64,000 nucleotides of DNA, taken from positions 248,707 through 312,706 of the forward strand of contig NMRA01000118.1 in the NCBI GenBank assembly GCA_002633005.1, read 5' to 3'. Made by a program: the position numbers and the translations under genes. A model generated the notes under the pieces. The model saw only the letters and a list, made by a program, of their open reading frames with translations, ran no database searches and was not told where the DNA came from. This DNA is from Phoronis australis (taxonomy: Eukaryota; Phoronida; Phoronidae). Below, piece after piece: positions 1 to 15,000 of the stretch (the stretch's first letter is position 1; each line of letters opens with the position of its first letter).

Positions 1-42
1 CAGCAATGTTGATTTTGTAGGTGCCACCACTCTGCAAGGCAT
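1..42 (-). CDS. Exon 36, cut by the window edge
   Basis: The acceptor is attttcag, phase 1 in. It encodes DALQSGGTYKINIA, the L-x-x-G-x-x-Y-x-I turn that typically follows in REJ units. The gene continues to the left of the window. Confidence 0.7.
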   Translation of the reverse strand, partial: MPCRVVAPTKSTLL

Positions 43-3000
43 CTGAAAATCACATGTCAACCACGATAACAAACTTCCACTGCCAAGCGTCTTTCGAGTT
101 GCCCCATCACTGTCACTTTTTTGCATTTTTTGAAGAAACTTTAATCTGTCAATCTCTTACCCGTTGAATTTCAGTTGATGCAATGACCTCTAAACTTTCC
201 ATCGTCTAGGTTTAATAGACTTAATTTAAAAACAATTCTGATTCAGGATCCCGGTTTGAAATGTCAGATGCAAGATGGGGCCTAAACTTACCTCAGATTA
301 GTCATGACTAAAATATGATCAGTTTGTGACTAAATAATTAGTCATGACTGGAATGTGACTAGAATGTCTGAAAATATGTGATAGACTTTCCATACTATAT
401 GGGTATCACTTAAATGAAACTAATATATCCTTGTGTATATGGATGTGACTTAAATATGAGTAATTGATATCTTTGCCTCAAACAGGTATAACTTTTACTT
501 ATTACACCCATGAGGTTACAGAGTTTCTTAGTGGTAGTCTAATTTCACAAGTATGGTATTCCATAAGCTCAGAGCTTTAAGTTATGTCAAAATTCTCACA
601 AAAAGTGCACCAGGAATCCAGTCCAGGTGAAAATTGACAGTTGCACCATGGTCCTGGGAAGGTTGGAGTTTGCTAATGCCAACACAAAAGTCCATTGAAT
701 TCAGCCCAGCTGCTTGGGCTGCTTGGTCACCTATGTAATCCTTTATGACAAGTACCTCATTATGTCATAAAACTAGGTGCCTGTTGACTGTTGGCAGCCC
801 AGCCAGCTTGCTCTCTATTGTGTTGGCAGGGAATGGGGTAATAGAAACTTGTGCTTCAGTTCACAAATTTAACTGGATTTTGGCTTGAATTTTCACCTAT
901 ACCTAGGTCCCTCATGGGGGAACACCACACCAGGAGGTGGTACAGCAACCAGTTAGGTACTGTATTGGGTCAGTACCATTTCGACTGGAGCACCTTAATT
1001 TCTAGTCTCCTGAAATTTTCAGAATGATAGGCAATGTTAACAGTGTAATTTCCTCTCCTTATGGCTTAGCCTTAAACCTGTATTATATATGCAACACAAA
1101 ATAAAAGAAATTTCCCACCACGACCGCCAACACTTCGAAACCAGTCATAAAAAGATCACGCCTAGTTGTCTAATCCACAGAGGTAGTGTCGTGATCTTCA
1201 AAAGAAATAAATATTCTTGGAATTTTTTTGGACGAAAATATTAATTTTACAATTTCGTTTCCAGTGCTTTTTCCTAGCACTTAGCCCTGTCGGAATTTTC
1301 TTGTTTGACTGAATTTTCTGTAATTTTTGTCCAAATGTGGGGAAAGGGAAATTATCCCCTGGTTATAAGCCTATGCACAGACAATGTGTTATAGCATAGT
1401 TGACAACATCACACTAACTGTATGCGCTACTTAGGAATATTTCATTGAATAGGGTGTCGGGGAAAAAATTGCTAATAGGGGTCCACAGCAGTCGGACCAC
1501 CCAAAAATCAACATCCTTGGCCTTCTCAGCAGAAACACATTCAATTTTGTAATGATCCTTCGAGTGGCTTGACAGACAGAAAGATGCACTTCAACAAAAA
1601 ACATACTAAAAGTGATAAAAATGGCTACTCAAAGGCACAGAATACGACAAATCATTCATAGAAAACCTCTACGTCCCAGGCACGCCTTTGCCAATAAAAG
1701 CATGTCCGACAAATTTCATTAACACCTTTCACAATTACAACGTCAATCATGAACCTTGTTCACCAAAGTGGAAAATCAGAGAGGAGAACGGTCAACACTC
1801 AGACGACCAACACCGCGAATTCCCCTACTCGTGTGATGATTCCCTATGTTAAGGGTGTGTCTGATCTTCTCAACAGGACATTTAAACAGTTTGACATTTG
1901 TGCCATTCACAAACCGGTTGATTTTCTCCGCAGCCAACTGGTTAACGTCAAAGACAATGCTCCTAAGCATAACAAATCATGCGTAGCCTATGGTGATCAG
2001 TGCAAGAACCCACAATACTTAAACATCTATGTCTGGTGAAATGAAACAGTCCTTAAAAATGCACATGTCACAACATTGTCGCCCTAGTTACGGGGACACA
2101 TGACTCGGCTATCTTTTGCCACTTATGCGCCACCGGACATGATTTTGATACTGATTATGTCACTATCCTAGACTGTGAGGAAGATTGGTTAAGAAGCTTT
2201 GCATGAGTGCATCCAACGCCTCTCACAATAAACAGGGTGGATTAAGGTTCCAACTGCTACACATATGGGATAGTGTCCTGACCTCGATGAATTGCAGTCT
2301 GGCTAAAATGCCACCTACCATATTGATTGTAACACCACCAGCCAAGCTGATGTCCATGAGAGATGGACGCAACGTCGCTAAGCCAATTCCGACTTATTTT
2401 TTTCTATACCTTTCAGCAGATGAAAAAAGCATACAATCATCAAAATGAAAAAATGGACTAAGGGGGCACCCAATATGGCATAAGGGTGCACCCAATGTGG
2501 CATCAGGGGGCAACCAATGTGGCATCAGGGGGCAACCAATGTGGCATCAGGGGGCAACCAATATGATGGTAATGTTTAGTACGATGACATTCCCACAATG
2601 TACCTGTCAACTTTCGTAAATGTCCATCGAAGGACAAGGTAGATATAAATTAAAGCCAATAAAAAATATTGTCACCAGCCCGTAAATGTAGGTGCATGAC
2701 ACACACAACAAGAGTAGAATTAGTTCATAGTCCACATATGTTCCCATGTTCATAGGATCAACACACCTGCCAAATTTCACAAAGAATGTGGAAGGGCAGA
2801 TACAGTAACAGATACCAGACGAAAGATGCCTAGACTCTCACACAGTGTGAGTGCATAAAAAGCAAACAACAGAAACATTCCAATTACCTTTAGCAATTTT
2901 TAGGACACATCGGTACTTCTTTTCCTGGCTATTCGTGGTACTTTTTTCGATGAACTCAGTGATCTCAACTTTAGAAATGTCAAATGTAGCATAATCTGAA

Positions 3001-6000
3001 AAGAAATAGACAAGTCCGTTTACTCCAGTGCTTATTCTAAAAGCACAATGGTGGCTTTATGACATCATTTTTGTGATACTGTCTGGAAGTATACTGTCTG
3101 AATTTTGGCTTAAGCCTCCATTGATGTTCAAATAATAAAAAGATGGTGAACTGTCCCCCATGTGTTGATTGTCCACACAGAATTGTTATCACGTGGTCTG
3201 TAAGGTATTTCCAGGCAACAAGCTCACAGACGCGTAAAAAACTTCACCTATTCAGGTAACAATTTGGAGGACAAGTGAAATTTTGTTCTTCATTTTTCAT
3301 AAAAAATGTGTGGCTCCAAATAAAAATATTGCTCATTTTTCAAGTACCATTACACTAAAAATAACTACAAAATTAACGCACACTGTTTTGAGAAACTGGC
3401 ACTCAAAAAGCCTTAGATTTTCATGTAATTACAAGTCAGGACTATGCACTGGTTTATGAATGGTTGTAGTAGAACATTTAATTGAATAATGATCACCAAG
3501 AAGTATATTGGAGAATGCTAGTTTCGATAATGCTGTTTCTGGCAGACTGGATAACAATTTATGAGTGAATACTACTTGACAGTGTGAGATTGGATAATGG
3601 CAAGTGGTAGTTTGGTGTAGACTTACTTGTAGATTTGGTAATGATAGTTCGGATAACACTACTTCTGGTATTATAACACTTTTGGACAAATATAGTGGCC
3701 AAAAATTACCATTTATGATCGACATAAGTCCTGAATAATACAGATATGATACATGCATCACAAGGTCATTACCAGAGATGAAAAGGAGACCGAGGTAGGC
3801 AATATATGGTCACTTATTTTGACTAATACAATTATAAGTAATCCATTTCTCAATATCCAAGTTCCTCGAACGCTGCTCACATTTTTCAAAACATTTTTCA
3901 TGGCAGCTTTGGTAAAGAAACTGAATAAAGTCATGGCATTAATTGGACACAATCAGAAAATACAATTTCGCTTTTCGGCCATACTGTATCCTAAAATTGG
4001 TGATTATATGGTTTTATTGAATTATGATAGTTGCAGCACACTGCAACCTCCGATTGTGTTTGGTGACCTGGGAAAAATCTCAAGTCACCACAAAGTCACC
4101 ACATCTAGTATGAAAGACAGAAATAATTCCCCCGAAATTCGTGTCAGATTACGGTGACTTCCAAACTTTCCTTGATTTAATGCGTTGAAAGTCGTTTGCG
4201 AATAGTATTTTTTAAATATCACTTAGTGTCAGGTGCGCTGATTACAACAATTGCTGGAGTACATGAGCTTATCAGATGAACGCAAACAATGAGATAGCTG
4301 GACTATGTAAACATTTTGTTTGTCAACATTCTCCCCTTGCTATCGCTGTCCGATTGATAAGAATATGGCTGTAACCCGAGTTACTAATCCCCAAAACCGG
4401 GAAACTCATCCTACAGGGTGGGGCTGTCACATTCAGAACATCGTATCTCAGAAATAGCTCATCAGATTTATAACAAACATTCAGAAACTGCGTTGTGCTG
4501 TGGTCTCCAAATCGCTTTAGACATTGTTTTTGAAATGTATCAACTTTACAGGTGAGAGGAGCTTTAAAAATAGCACTTTATTTAATGATTTAATCAGTCT
4601 GTAATTAAAATAAACTCCAAAGATGCATCAAACAAAAAAGAATTGTAAACTAAGTGTTTTGAGATCTCATCTTGAACGCAAAATTTGACCATGTTGTTAA
4701 TACCGTTGTTTTTGCTAAATTTAACTTAAAAGACATGACCATGATTTCCAAACTGACTAAAAGTAAAAAAATCAAATTTTACATTTATTTATTTCCACTT
4801 CAAGATTCTCATATTGCCATCATGGTGCTTTTTTCATCCATCTTGCAAGTCTTCTTTTTAAGTCTTCTCCTTACGTCATAATAAATGACATTATTCGCAA
4901 TCCTCATAATCTTGTTGCATATTTAGCTCATGGCGTACCCAAGGCAAAATAGATTACGATAAATTAAATTTAACTATAATTGTTAAATGCATTTATCGTC
5001 GTCATTTTGACATTTGTCACTTTTACTTTTATATCAACCCTTAGGGATTGTTTTGCAGTACTCGTTTCTATTTACAGCCTCAGGGGTCTACTTTAATTTG
5101 TACTCAAACATTTCTCTCGTCGACTCCTGATTGGGCAATCATATTTCCTAGCTTAGCCTCGTTCATACCGGCAGCCACCTACCTCGTCGTCTGCAAGACC
5201 TACGTTTTTCTGTATTTTTCCCTACCCTCCATCCCGGGTGCCTGTTTCTTATCTATAGTTTTGAAGATAGATGACAAAATACACATATTTGTCAATAAGG
5301 TCCTACATAATGTTAACATTATAGTGATGGTGACTAAGATGATACAATGAAAACAGGATGTTAAAACAGGATTGTCCAGCTGTCTCATTTGTGAGGTCAT
5401 CAGTGTCATGAGCAGGGTACAATAACAGATCATTGCAACGTGATGGACAGACATGAGAAGGTAGGCCATGGCAGGACACTGGATATTGAAAGTAGAGGAA
5501 TAATAATATAATAAATAATAATATTTCTAAGCAATGATGTGACAATAGAGCTGCAAAAACATGACTGAAAGACCTGTAACTGGATCAAAGACTATATGTC
5601 CTATATCACACCACAGTACCTGCTCCAGTGTCCAAACTGTAAACGATACCGCTGCGTAATACCGGCGACCTGCTGGAGATTAGGAAGCGTCCAAATAGCT
5701 GTTTTCCAGCCCGGACGCTGACTTCGCCAGTTCGGATAACACCCCTGGGTCTAATCTGTGAATGCACGATGAAGTAACTGTACTCGTATCAATACAGATT
5801 AACATGTTCAATGTCTGAATGGTCTATTACCATTTAACCCCACTCAGGAAATATTACCAATGAGCACCGTTGAGGATATAAAAACCAATTAGCCCCACTG
5901 AGGACATAAAACCAATCAACTCCACTCAGGAAATATTACCAATGATCTCCACTCAGGACAATTACCAATGAGCCCACTCAGGACATTTTTTCCAAAGAGC

Positions 6001-9000
6001 TGCGCTCAGGATATACTACCAAAGTGAACCCCACTCAGGAAATAAGTCATGAACCCCATTCAGGAGATATTACCAGTGAGCCCCACTCTGGACATATTAG
6101 TAATGAACCCTACTCTGGACATACCAAATGTGCCCACTAAAGACATCAAACCAATGGGTCCCAGGATGTATTACCAATAAGCCCACATAGACATATTTAC
6201 CAGTTAGCCCACATGGGACATATTAGTATTAAGCCCCACTCAGGACATGTTACACTTCTGGAACTCAGTGTTAAATCACCTTATTTGATTTGAATTTATT
6301 TCTTTTGAGAAAAAATAAACTCAAATTGAATTATACAAGTCCTAAAAAATGCAAGTTGAAAACATGGGTTGAGCGCATGTCCATTCTCACTTAAAAGCCA
6401 TAAAAAATCACACTCTGCTGATAAAATAACTGTCTACATCGATGCAAATTTCATTTTGCTCTTTCAAAGCAAAAGCAATGACATCGCTTTTTATCCAATC
6501 AATTGGAATTGATTATAAATGTAATTCCAAGACGGCCGTGTTGCCTTGGCAACTGAAACTATCAGGAAAAAACTAAAAAAACAACTGCAGGTGGTCTGGT
6601 ACAGGCTGCGCATGTGGGCCCACTTCACTGATCGCCTGGAACTATTTTTATGCTTTATTTAAAATAGTAAGTTAAAACTGAGCTGAGGAACTAGTAACCG
6701 ACTCAAGGGTTTAGTCATGTGACACAATGGGACTTGAACCCACGACCTCAAGTAAAGAAATCGGGCACCTATCACACCAGGCGATACTGCCTCCACAGGA
6801 TGTAGCATGCAACTTTTAAGGGGCCTAGCATGAAAAAATGACAACTAGTCGGTTCTTCTCAAGCCTTGAAAAATGTCTTATCTTTATAAGGAACAAGCAA
6901 GGCCATCACCGATTGAGTTATGCAGAGTGCAATCAAGAGGTGCCTATAAGTGGCTCTAACTGTTACCCGCGTAGGCTTGCCAGCTACCATAGTCATTATG
7001 ATGGACTTGGTATAACTCTTACCCGCGCAGGCTTGCCAGCTACCATAGTCATTATGATGGACTTGGTATAACTGTTACCAGTGGAGGCTTGCCAGCTACC
7101 ATAGTCATTATGATGGACTTGGTATAACTGTTACCCGTGGAGGCTTGCCAGCTACCATAGTCATTATGATGGACTTGGTATAACTCTTACCTGTGGAGGC
7201 TTGCCAGCTACCATAGTCATTATGATGGACTTGGTATAACTCTTACCCGCGCAGGCTTGCCAGCTACCATAATCATTATGATGGACTTGGCATAACTCTT
7301 ACCCGCGGAGGCTTGCCAGCTACCATAGTCATTATGATGGACTTGGTTGAAGACAGTCCCTGAGCGTCCTTGGCAACTGTCAAGCTCAGTTGGTAGCGAC
7401 CTGCTATGAAACTGCTTGGGTCCAGGCTTAACTTGGCTGTTCTACTTGAGGTAGGATCTAATGCAATGCTGGCCAAGTACTGATCGGAATCATCGATCTG
7501 GAATGAAAGCCAGTTAAATGTCATATGCTGAGTTTGCTACCTGAGTGTTCACAAATTTAATTTAGGAAGCAAGTCTCACCACCTTCCATATAAAGGGAAT
7601 ACACACATGACACAGATGTTTACCAAAACGTAATTATAGTTTTCATATTAAGAAAATGAACTGTTCAGCTGTTAAAAACTTCAGTAACCAAAATTTAAGA
7701 AAAGAATGACATCAGTCAATCCTTGGAATGAATATATTGAAAAATCTAAGGCATGAATACAAGATGCCATATGTTCCCCCTGAAGGGCTACATACAGCGC
7801 TACATTCCCATATGTTCCCCCTGACAAGCTACATACAGCGCTACATTCCCATAGGTAAGTCATATCATCGGAGTAGCCATTGGGGTCACTGCTCTCTTCA
7901 CCACTGAACTCAATTATCCCGTCGTCTATACCAACACGCCGCTTCTTTAAGCCTGCAAGAACAATTAGAATGTAGCATATTCACTGACCACTGTTAGTAA
8001 CAATGAAAATCAACAACATTACGGCGTTTTCCCATTGCTCCCAACTTGTTCAATTCTATAGCCCAACAACAAGATGGGAAGTTTACACCTGTAGCCAATA
8101 TCTTACACGACTGATTAACATATCTGAACATAAACCAATAGGCTACGCATTTCTGAAATCTTCGTCAAATGGTGATCATGTTTAGTTTTTGAATCGCCAA
8201 AATCGCTCAACTGCAACCGAAGTTACCACAATCAATTCTTTCCGAATAGGCCAACCCCAATTCACTTTGAGTTTCACTGTGTTCACACGTGGTGTGTAAT
8301 AAGCCTAGTAGATAATTGGCCTGCTTGTTGTCATAACAGACAAAAGACTGTGCTTATTGGCAGTTAACTAACAAGCTAGATGTTATCACAAGTTCAGAAC
8401 CCCCTACGTCTGGTAAAGTCACTGAACGGGAAAATGCTGAATACCAAATGTTCCAACATGTCTGCTCTCACACCCAGAACACAGCATAACACTGCATTTA
8501 CCCCCATCTGCTGGTTGGAGCAGCCATTTACTCCAGGCATTTAAAAGTGGTTACCCAAAACTGGCCAACTTGACAAGCGCAATTATAGCTAGTACAGTAA
8601 AGGAAAACAACAAAGGAGCACCGAAACGGGAAGTACACAGTGTCACTTAAAATGTGCCATTTTGACATGAAAATTGACAAAATGGGAGTTCTGTTCTATC
8701 AAAAACACCATAGATTTTAAGTCAAGTAATACACTGAAAACCAAGATATTTTTTCACAATCCAAAGAAGCCAATTATCCAACTTGAAAACAAAGTCTAGA
8801 GCTGTTACTCTACTATAAAATCAACTGCTTGACTCACCCTGAATAACAGCTTTCAGAGGAAGACTTTGAACAGTGACTGTGACTGACTGGATAATGGGCG
8901 TGGTGCCGCTTGCTTCGATAGTCAAGGTGAACACTGTTGTTGATCCAGCTGCAAAGCATTATGGGTACTAGACGTACAGGTTCTTAATGTCAAGGTGAAC

Positions 9001-12000
9001 TTAAGGCAAGTAAATTTGATGCCGTCCAATTTCATTTTCAATGAGAAGCCTTTAGTACAAAATTCAATATAGGTGGTAAACATGTACAGAAAAATGATTT
9101 CAGTTGGAGCTAATGACGATTTTGCTATGCAGGAACCCCAAAGATTTATTAGCAAGCTATGATATTTAAGTGGAAAAACACAAAGTTGACTTTAATCACA
9201 AGATTAAAAGAATATCCCAGCTCTCACATGTTTGCCATACTCCAAAGAATGAGTGCTCCTCAAATCAGATTATTGTATCCTGAGTTCAAATTCCAGTCAT
9301 TTCTGTAGAAAACTTGGCCTCTAAGTTCTGTAATTTAGTCTCTCTTACTAGGTGCATCAGCACGGCAGTGTTAAAGTAACCTGCACTAGACTTCGACAAC
9401 CGATTGTGGTTGGAGCAGAAACTCAATCATTTTTGAACCCAAGTCCACTCTGATATTTTCAAATGACTCATAAATCCATGCCTTTAAAAACAACTGTCAA
9501 TCTTTTGGATTCCTGAAATAAGAAAGTCACCGACATTTCGCATTGAATCCAGAGATTTTCCCGGTCATCAGCTTTCAGATTATTCTTGGGTACAATTTAG
9601 GACTGCATGTGAGCTGCATGTACAAACATTCTAGACTTCACTTAAAAGGAAAGGAACTCAGTTAACATGGTGCTCCATTGTGAAATGCGCAAAGCACAGT
9701 ACCGCCCAATCTCTCTTCAAAGAAATACCCACTTGCAAACAAACTGAATATGGACATGTCAGGGCTTGGAATGATCAATGACAAGATAGAAAAAAAAATT
9801 CCAGGTGATGTATCGTTCCACAAATAGGCTTATTTTTTGTGCTGTAAAATTGAACTGAAATAAACATTTTTGTCAAAATAATGATAAGAGACGAAAAAAA
9901 GAGGAAACTGGAAATCAAATAAGAGGAAATCGAAACCAAAATGAGGAATACACCTTAAAAGAGGAAAATTCCAAACCCTGACATGCGCAGTGTACCAACC
10001 TGGCAGACTACGTTTTTTCAATGAACATATGTGCCTCCTGCACAAATCCACACCACTTCTTGCTGGACTTGATGACCATGTATACGTGACTCGGCCAAAC
10101 TTAGCACAAGATGGCTTCCTAATCGTAGACTCAATTCTTATCCTGGAAACACAGTTCAGTAACATTTGCGACTACGTGTAACTTCAGAACAGCAGACAGG
10201 TGGGTATTAAGACTATGCAGGACCCTAAAAAATGTCCACTTTTGGGTAATTTTGGTATGCAAGATCTCAGATGGCTGATCGGATTGATACGTAACTTTCA
10301 GAGACACTATGCACGCAGCAAAAGTCCTCCAAAGCATGACAGGTTAGGAACTGGTTTTAAAACTTTCCACTTTAACGGTAGAGGCCATCAACAAACAGGA
10401 CTTCTGTAACTTTATGAAAAACCTCAAAAAAAAGTTGCATCAATCGAAAACAAAATGGGAATTTAGAGATCGAGCTATAAAAATTGCAGATTTTCTATTT
10501 TTGCACAGTGTGTGAAGTACATGCATGTCATTTGCTGTACGGGGTCGGGCATGTTTTTGGACGGCTTTACATCAAAAAAACTGTGAGGTAACGGTTCTAA
10601 GTTTTTATTTTCTCTAAAAACTTGAGACTACTAAAAGCAAACCTTGGTTACAAGGTAGGTCCAAGGAGGTTCATTGTATTACGAGGTTCCACTACATAAT
10701 ATATATGCATGCAGCAGGCGCATATTAAAATATACCAGCTATAGACAAGATCTGATAAGTGGATGAAATGATTTCAAGTTGTGGACTTCAATTTTTCAAT
10801 AACATACTAATTGTATGCCTCAATCTAAAATGACCAGCTCAAAATTAATGCTCAAAATTAATGGCATTCCGTTGCATGATTGGCTCGCTAAAAAGATTAC
10901 TTTGATTGGCATGTGGACTTAGAAATGTGCATTGCATATTGAAAAATATACCTTCAAAACTATAGTAGAAATAACATTTAAAAAATTACACAACATATGA
11001 ACAAGTTCACCTAGTAAATCATGAAGTATAGAAATTCCAAGTTATACATGAATGGATAGTTGGGGAGTTCTTACACATCACAAAACTTGGTCGGTTGACA
11101 ACGACAATCCCTGAGTGAACAGATTTGCAAACAATAAAAATAAACAACTGTTACAAAACACTTCCAATTGAAAACACATGGCACTGCAGGAACTATTACC
11201 AAACACAAAGTCCTTTACAACACACAATGTTTAGTACAAGGGTTGCTACCCAAAATGAAGTCCCATGCTGCAAAAGTGGTTGGCAGGCCACATGTGGCCC
11301 ACAGCTGTGGCCAGTTGCTGATTCCAGGGTCTAGAGTTCAATCTTTTACTGACTCGAAATCTAACTCAAATGTTTCTTATGGAGGGCTTGGAATGGCCAA
11401 TGACAAAAACGCGGAAACTTTTACGGCTCAAAACATGCGCACTAGTCAGCCTTGAAATAGTCGATATGAACCTTACGCCGACAAAAAAAAATCGGGAGGA
11501 CTAAAAAAAAGAAGAAAAAAACAAAAAAACGTTACCACCATCAGTAGCATGCGTCTGCGTCTTTTGGCTCGTCCGTCCGCTCCCACCCCCACACATTTTT
11601 GGCTGCAGCGCCGTAGTATTTGTCACCGTGGTTTACAATCACACGAGACGCCATTGAAAATCCCACCATGCTATCCAAGATGCCCCGGCAATGTTGACAA
11701 TTTACGTTCTTCCGAAACATAAAGAGTAACTTCCGCTTTTCGAGGTGAACGTCGTCGGCAACCCCGCGGTAAGAAAGGAATTTGCCGCGGAAATTTTATA
11801 TCAAATCCGATTTTTTTTACGTGGAAATATAATAAAATGCGCGGACAGAACATTTGAAAAAAGCGGAAATCCGCATTTCCGCGGAAAATTCCAAGCTTTG
11901 CTTATTTAATCTACGCTCGGGCATACAATTGCTTCAAACAGGGATAGCTGTTTAATCTTACTTTGCATTTGATGACCCCACCATTAAAGCTGAAAATTGG

Positions 12001-15000
12001 AGTCCGAACTTAAAGTTTTGAGTTTTTCAAGTTTTTACTTGTTGTCTAACAACTTTATTAACTAGCTCGAATTTAGGGTTAACCAAGTGTGAACTTGGAA
12101 CTAGAAAAGAATTACCTTAAACCATGATGAACACATTACCTTAAACCATGATGGACACAGCAACACAATATTAAAAATTTATCTCGAGTTCGCACAAAAC
12201 TAATTTTGAGTCTGATTTTGAGTACGAAGCTTAGACCTTGGCCCCAGGTCAAGGCAACATGTCTGGAACAGCTGAGTGAAGCCATAGCGCACCATATGAA
12301 TCATTACCTGTCATTATAACTAGGGTTTTCTGGATTGGAGGCCATTGATGTTATGATTGGAGTTTGTCCACTGTCGGCCTTGGCTACATGCTGAGCAGAG
12401 GCAGATTTGTTGAACACATTAGTGACAGTGACGGTGAACGTGTAAGTGGCGTCCTCTGAAGTCAATGACGCGTCCAGTTTAACACGCGATTTTTTCTCCC
12501 CTGCAAAAATATTGAGTATTATGAATTCGAAATCAGTGTACTCATTGGCCACAATGCAGTTTGGAAGAATTTAATAAAAATGTGATAGGTGTAGATCACA
12601 TACCAAACACAGGACAAAATCTTAAAGCCAAGCAAGAGACAAATTAACATGAAAAAACACCAACCCAGATTACAATAAAATTGCAGCTTAGGGACACACA
12701 AGGAGATTAATCCATGAAAAAATATTGCATGTTGCACCATCGTTGCGATGAGCATATCAGACAAATTTCATACAAAGAATCTAAGCAAACAAAAAACACT
12801 AAAAAATGGAACTGAATTTCTTGAAGTTCTCGCCATCTGCCCTTGCCTACATAAACACAAAGCTAACAAAGTCACGAAAGAACCCGCAAGGAATTTTTTG
12901 AGATACAGGTGTGGTGCAAGATGGTCAGATGGCGGATATACACCACAGCAATATGCAGTCATGTAAGAATGTATATGGGGACACACAAAAACATACTTAT
13001 ACAGAGCCAATTGAAACATCTAACATAATATGTTAGTATTACCTGATGTTGCCTCAATCCATCAAATAAAACATTGCGGCATGGTGTATCCAGTTTCAAG
13101 AATCAGTACTACAAGGTATGGATTTATCAAAGGAGCATCTTGTTCAAACATGAAAAAACTTCCTTTGAATATATCGAGATTGAACAATATTAAGGACAGT
13201 AGAAACTTGCATCTGTTATCAGACTATGGCAGACTTACCATCCAAGACTGCTTGTATATCCGTCACATTAGTGTCGTCAACACTGGATACCGTCCAAGTG
13301 TATTGCAGCGGCCGGCAGATGCTGCCCTTTGGAACCTGCGCCGTCATCCTTAGTTTACTGCCAGGGCACTGAGCAATAGTGGCCGATCCACTAATCTTAA
13401 CAACAGGAACTTCTTGAAATGAGTCTCCTGACACAACAACTGTTTTGGCAGCCATGGCTTTGCTGTACTTCTGACCAGCATGTTTAAGGACGTTGGCTCT
13501 GAATTTCAGACTGTCACCTGCTCAACACAATTATAGGGTAATGTGGTAATGAATATGGTAAGAAGGAATGCTCAGAGAGTGGAAAAAGTATAGTTAGTGA
13601 ACACTACATGCCATAATCCACAGGGTGTTGCCATATCTTAGAGGAGTTCATCTAGATTTTATTGCTATGAGTAGATGGTTTCGTCCACAGATTGTTTCAA
13701 TATGTTGGATGGTTTCATACACAAATTGTCAATCAGAGGCACTTGATGATTTTATTGAGACACATCCATATCCAGTGATAGTTCATAACTTATTTGTCAA
13801 ATTTCATGCACATCTATCACGTGGATAGATATGAAGGTCAACACAGAGAAAAACAAAATCGCCCAACCTGTTAACTGGATTGTTCACTTCTCCGCTTTAT
13901 ATAAAAATTATTATTATGCATCATACTTGTTTGATAGCAAAACATGGTGTTACCCAAGTTTAAACAGTAGCGCAGAGGTCACACTCTCATGTCTAATAAT
14001 CTTAACTAAACTTGGACACCCAAAAATATATAGAACATTTGGTACTTAAAACATATGAAAATCAGCAGAAGTAGACCGCCCTATTACTATTAAAGACAGC
14101 ATGCAACTTCCTTGGGATGTAAAAGTACACAAAAAACCTCAAAACTCATACCTGGTTTGAGAATGCTGTTCTCGATGGTGACGACATTTTTGGACACAAA
14201 GCTACACTTTACATCTGAAGCAAGGGCAGTCTCTATACCTTTTGAGCAACTTTCTAAGTTTGTCCTATCGATGGGTAAGTCACTCACGATGGCTAATCTA
14301 CAGTCTGCAAAAACAGCATGAAAGACGCTCATCACATGGTCAATAGCACGACTGACTGATATACTGACTACAGTAGCCGATATCAACAAATCTGTTCATG
14401 GCAACAAGTCATAAATCTTTAATTCCGAGTGAAACTATTTTCTGAAAAAATTGTGAGGAAAGCTAGATCAACTGGTCATGCGGGAAAAATAATAAGTCAT
14501 GGCTCATCAGTTTTGCAAGACTGCACGCAAAATTAGTAGCTGTGACAAACAAAAGGTTTTAGACGTAGGTAACGAGTCATGATAGCCCACAATCAGTCAT
14601 CTTTCAAATGAATCAAAGGAATTATTTATCATAACAGAGAAATGGTGAAATTCAATGTAATCAAGAAATGGTAAATCAAAATAAATCATTTCCTGTAATT
14701 TTTGCAGTTGGGAGAATTAGCTGTCTCTTGGTGATGAAAGAGAAAAGCATTTCGTCAGTTAACTCAGCGTATCTCACATTAGATCTTAGGGTCCTATTAC
14801 ACCAACTAAGGTACTTTTTACGGTGGCATATTGAAAATATTACAAAAGCAAGTAAGAATAAACTAAGTGTTGCACAATTTAGGTGAGAAGCTCAATATGC
14901 AATGTTTTGGAAATCAAGCCAATCTCTCTAACATACCCAAACTGTTTCGTGAATACAACCAACTTCATCTAGATGCGCTAAGAAGTTCTGAGAACAGGTT

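Larger units (their letters stand above)
2996..7302. other. Intronic stretch, probably holding one unfound or weak exon
   Basis: Apart from the 5620-5698 candidate, this stretch holds two minisatellites and a tRNA-derived SINE-like segment. Several open frames (for example 3429-3761, 5200-5545) have no matching splice phases and no REJ-like pattern. A GC-rich patch lies at 5610-5770. Confidence 0.5.

Noticed and set aside
5200-5545. Two overlapping minus-strand ORFs as the missing REJ exon
   Set aside because: No REJ-like strand pattern and no splice pair giving phase 0 to 1.
6838-7071. Plus-strand ORF across the 56-bp array
   Set aside because: It is a shadow of the minisatellite on the strand opposite to exon 33.
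11073-11115. 36-nt segment with good splice signals between exons 29 and 30
   Set aside because: Exon 29 (phase 2 out) already joins exon 30 (phase 2 in). Adding this would need phase 1 in or would insert an unneeded cysteine-rich peptide.
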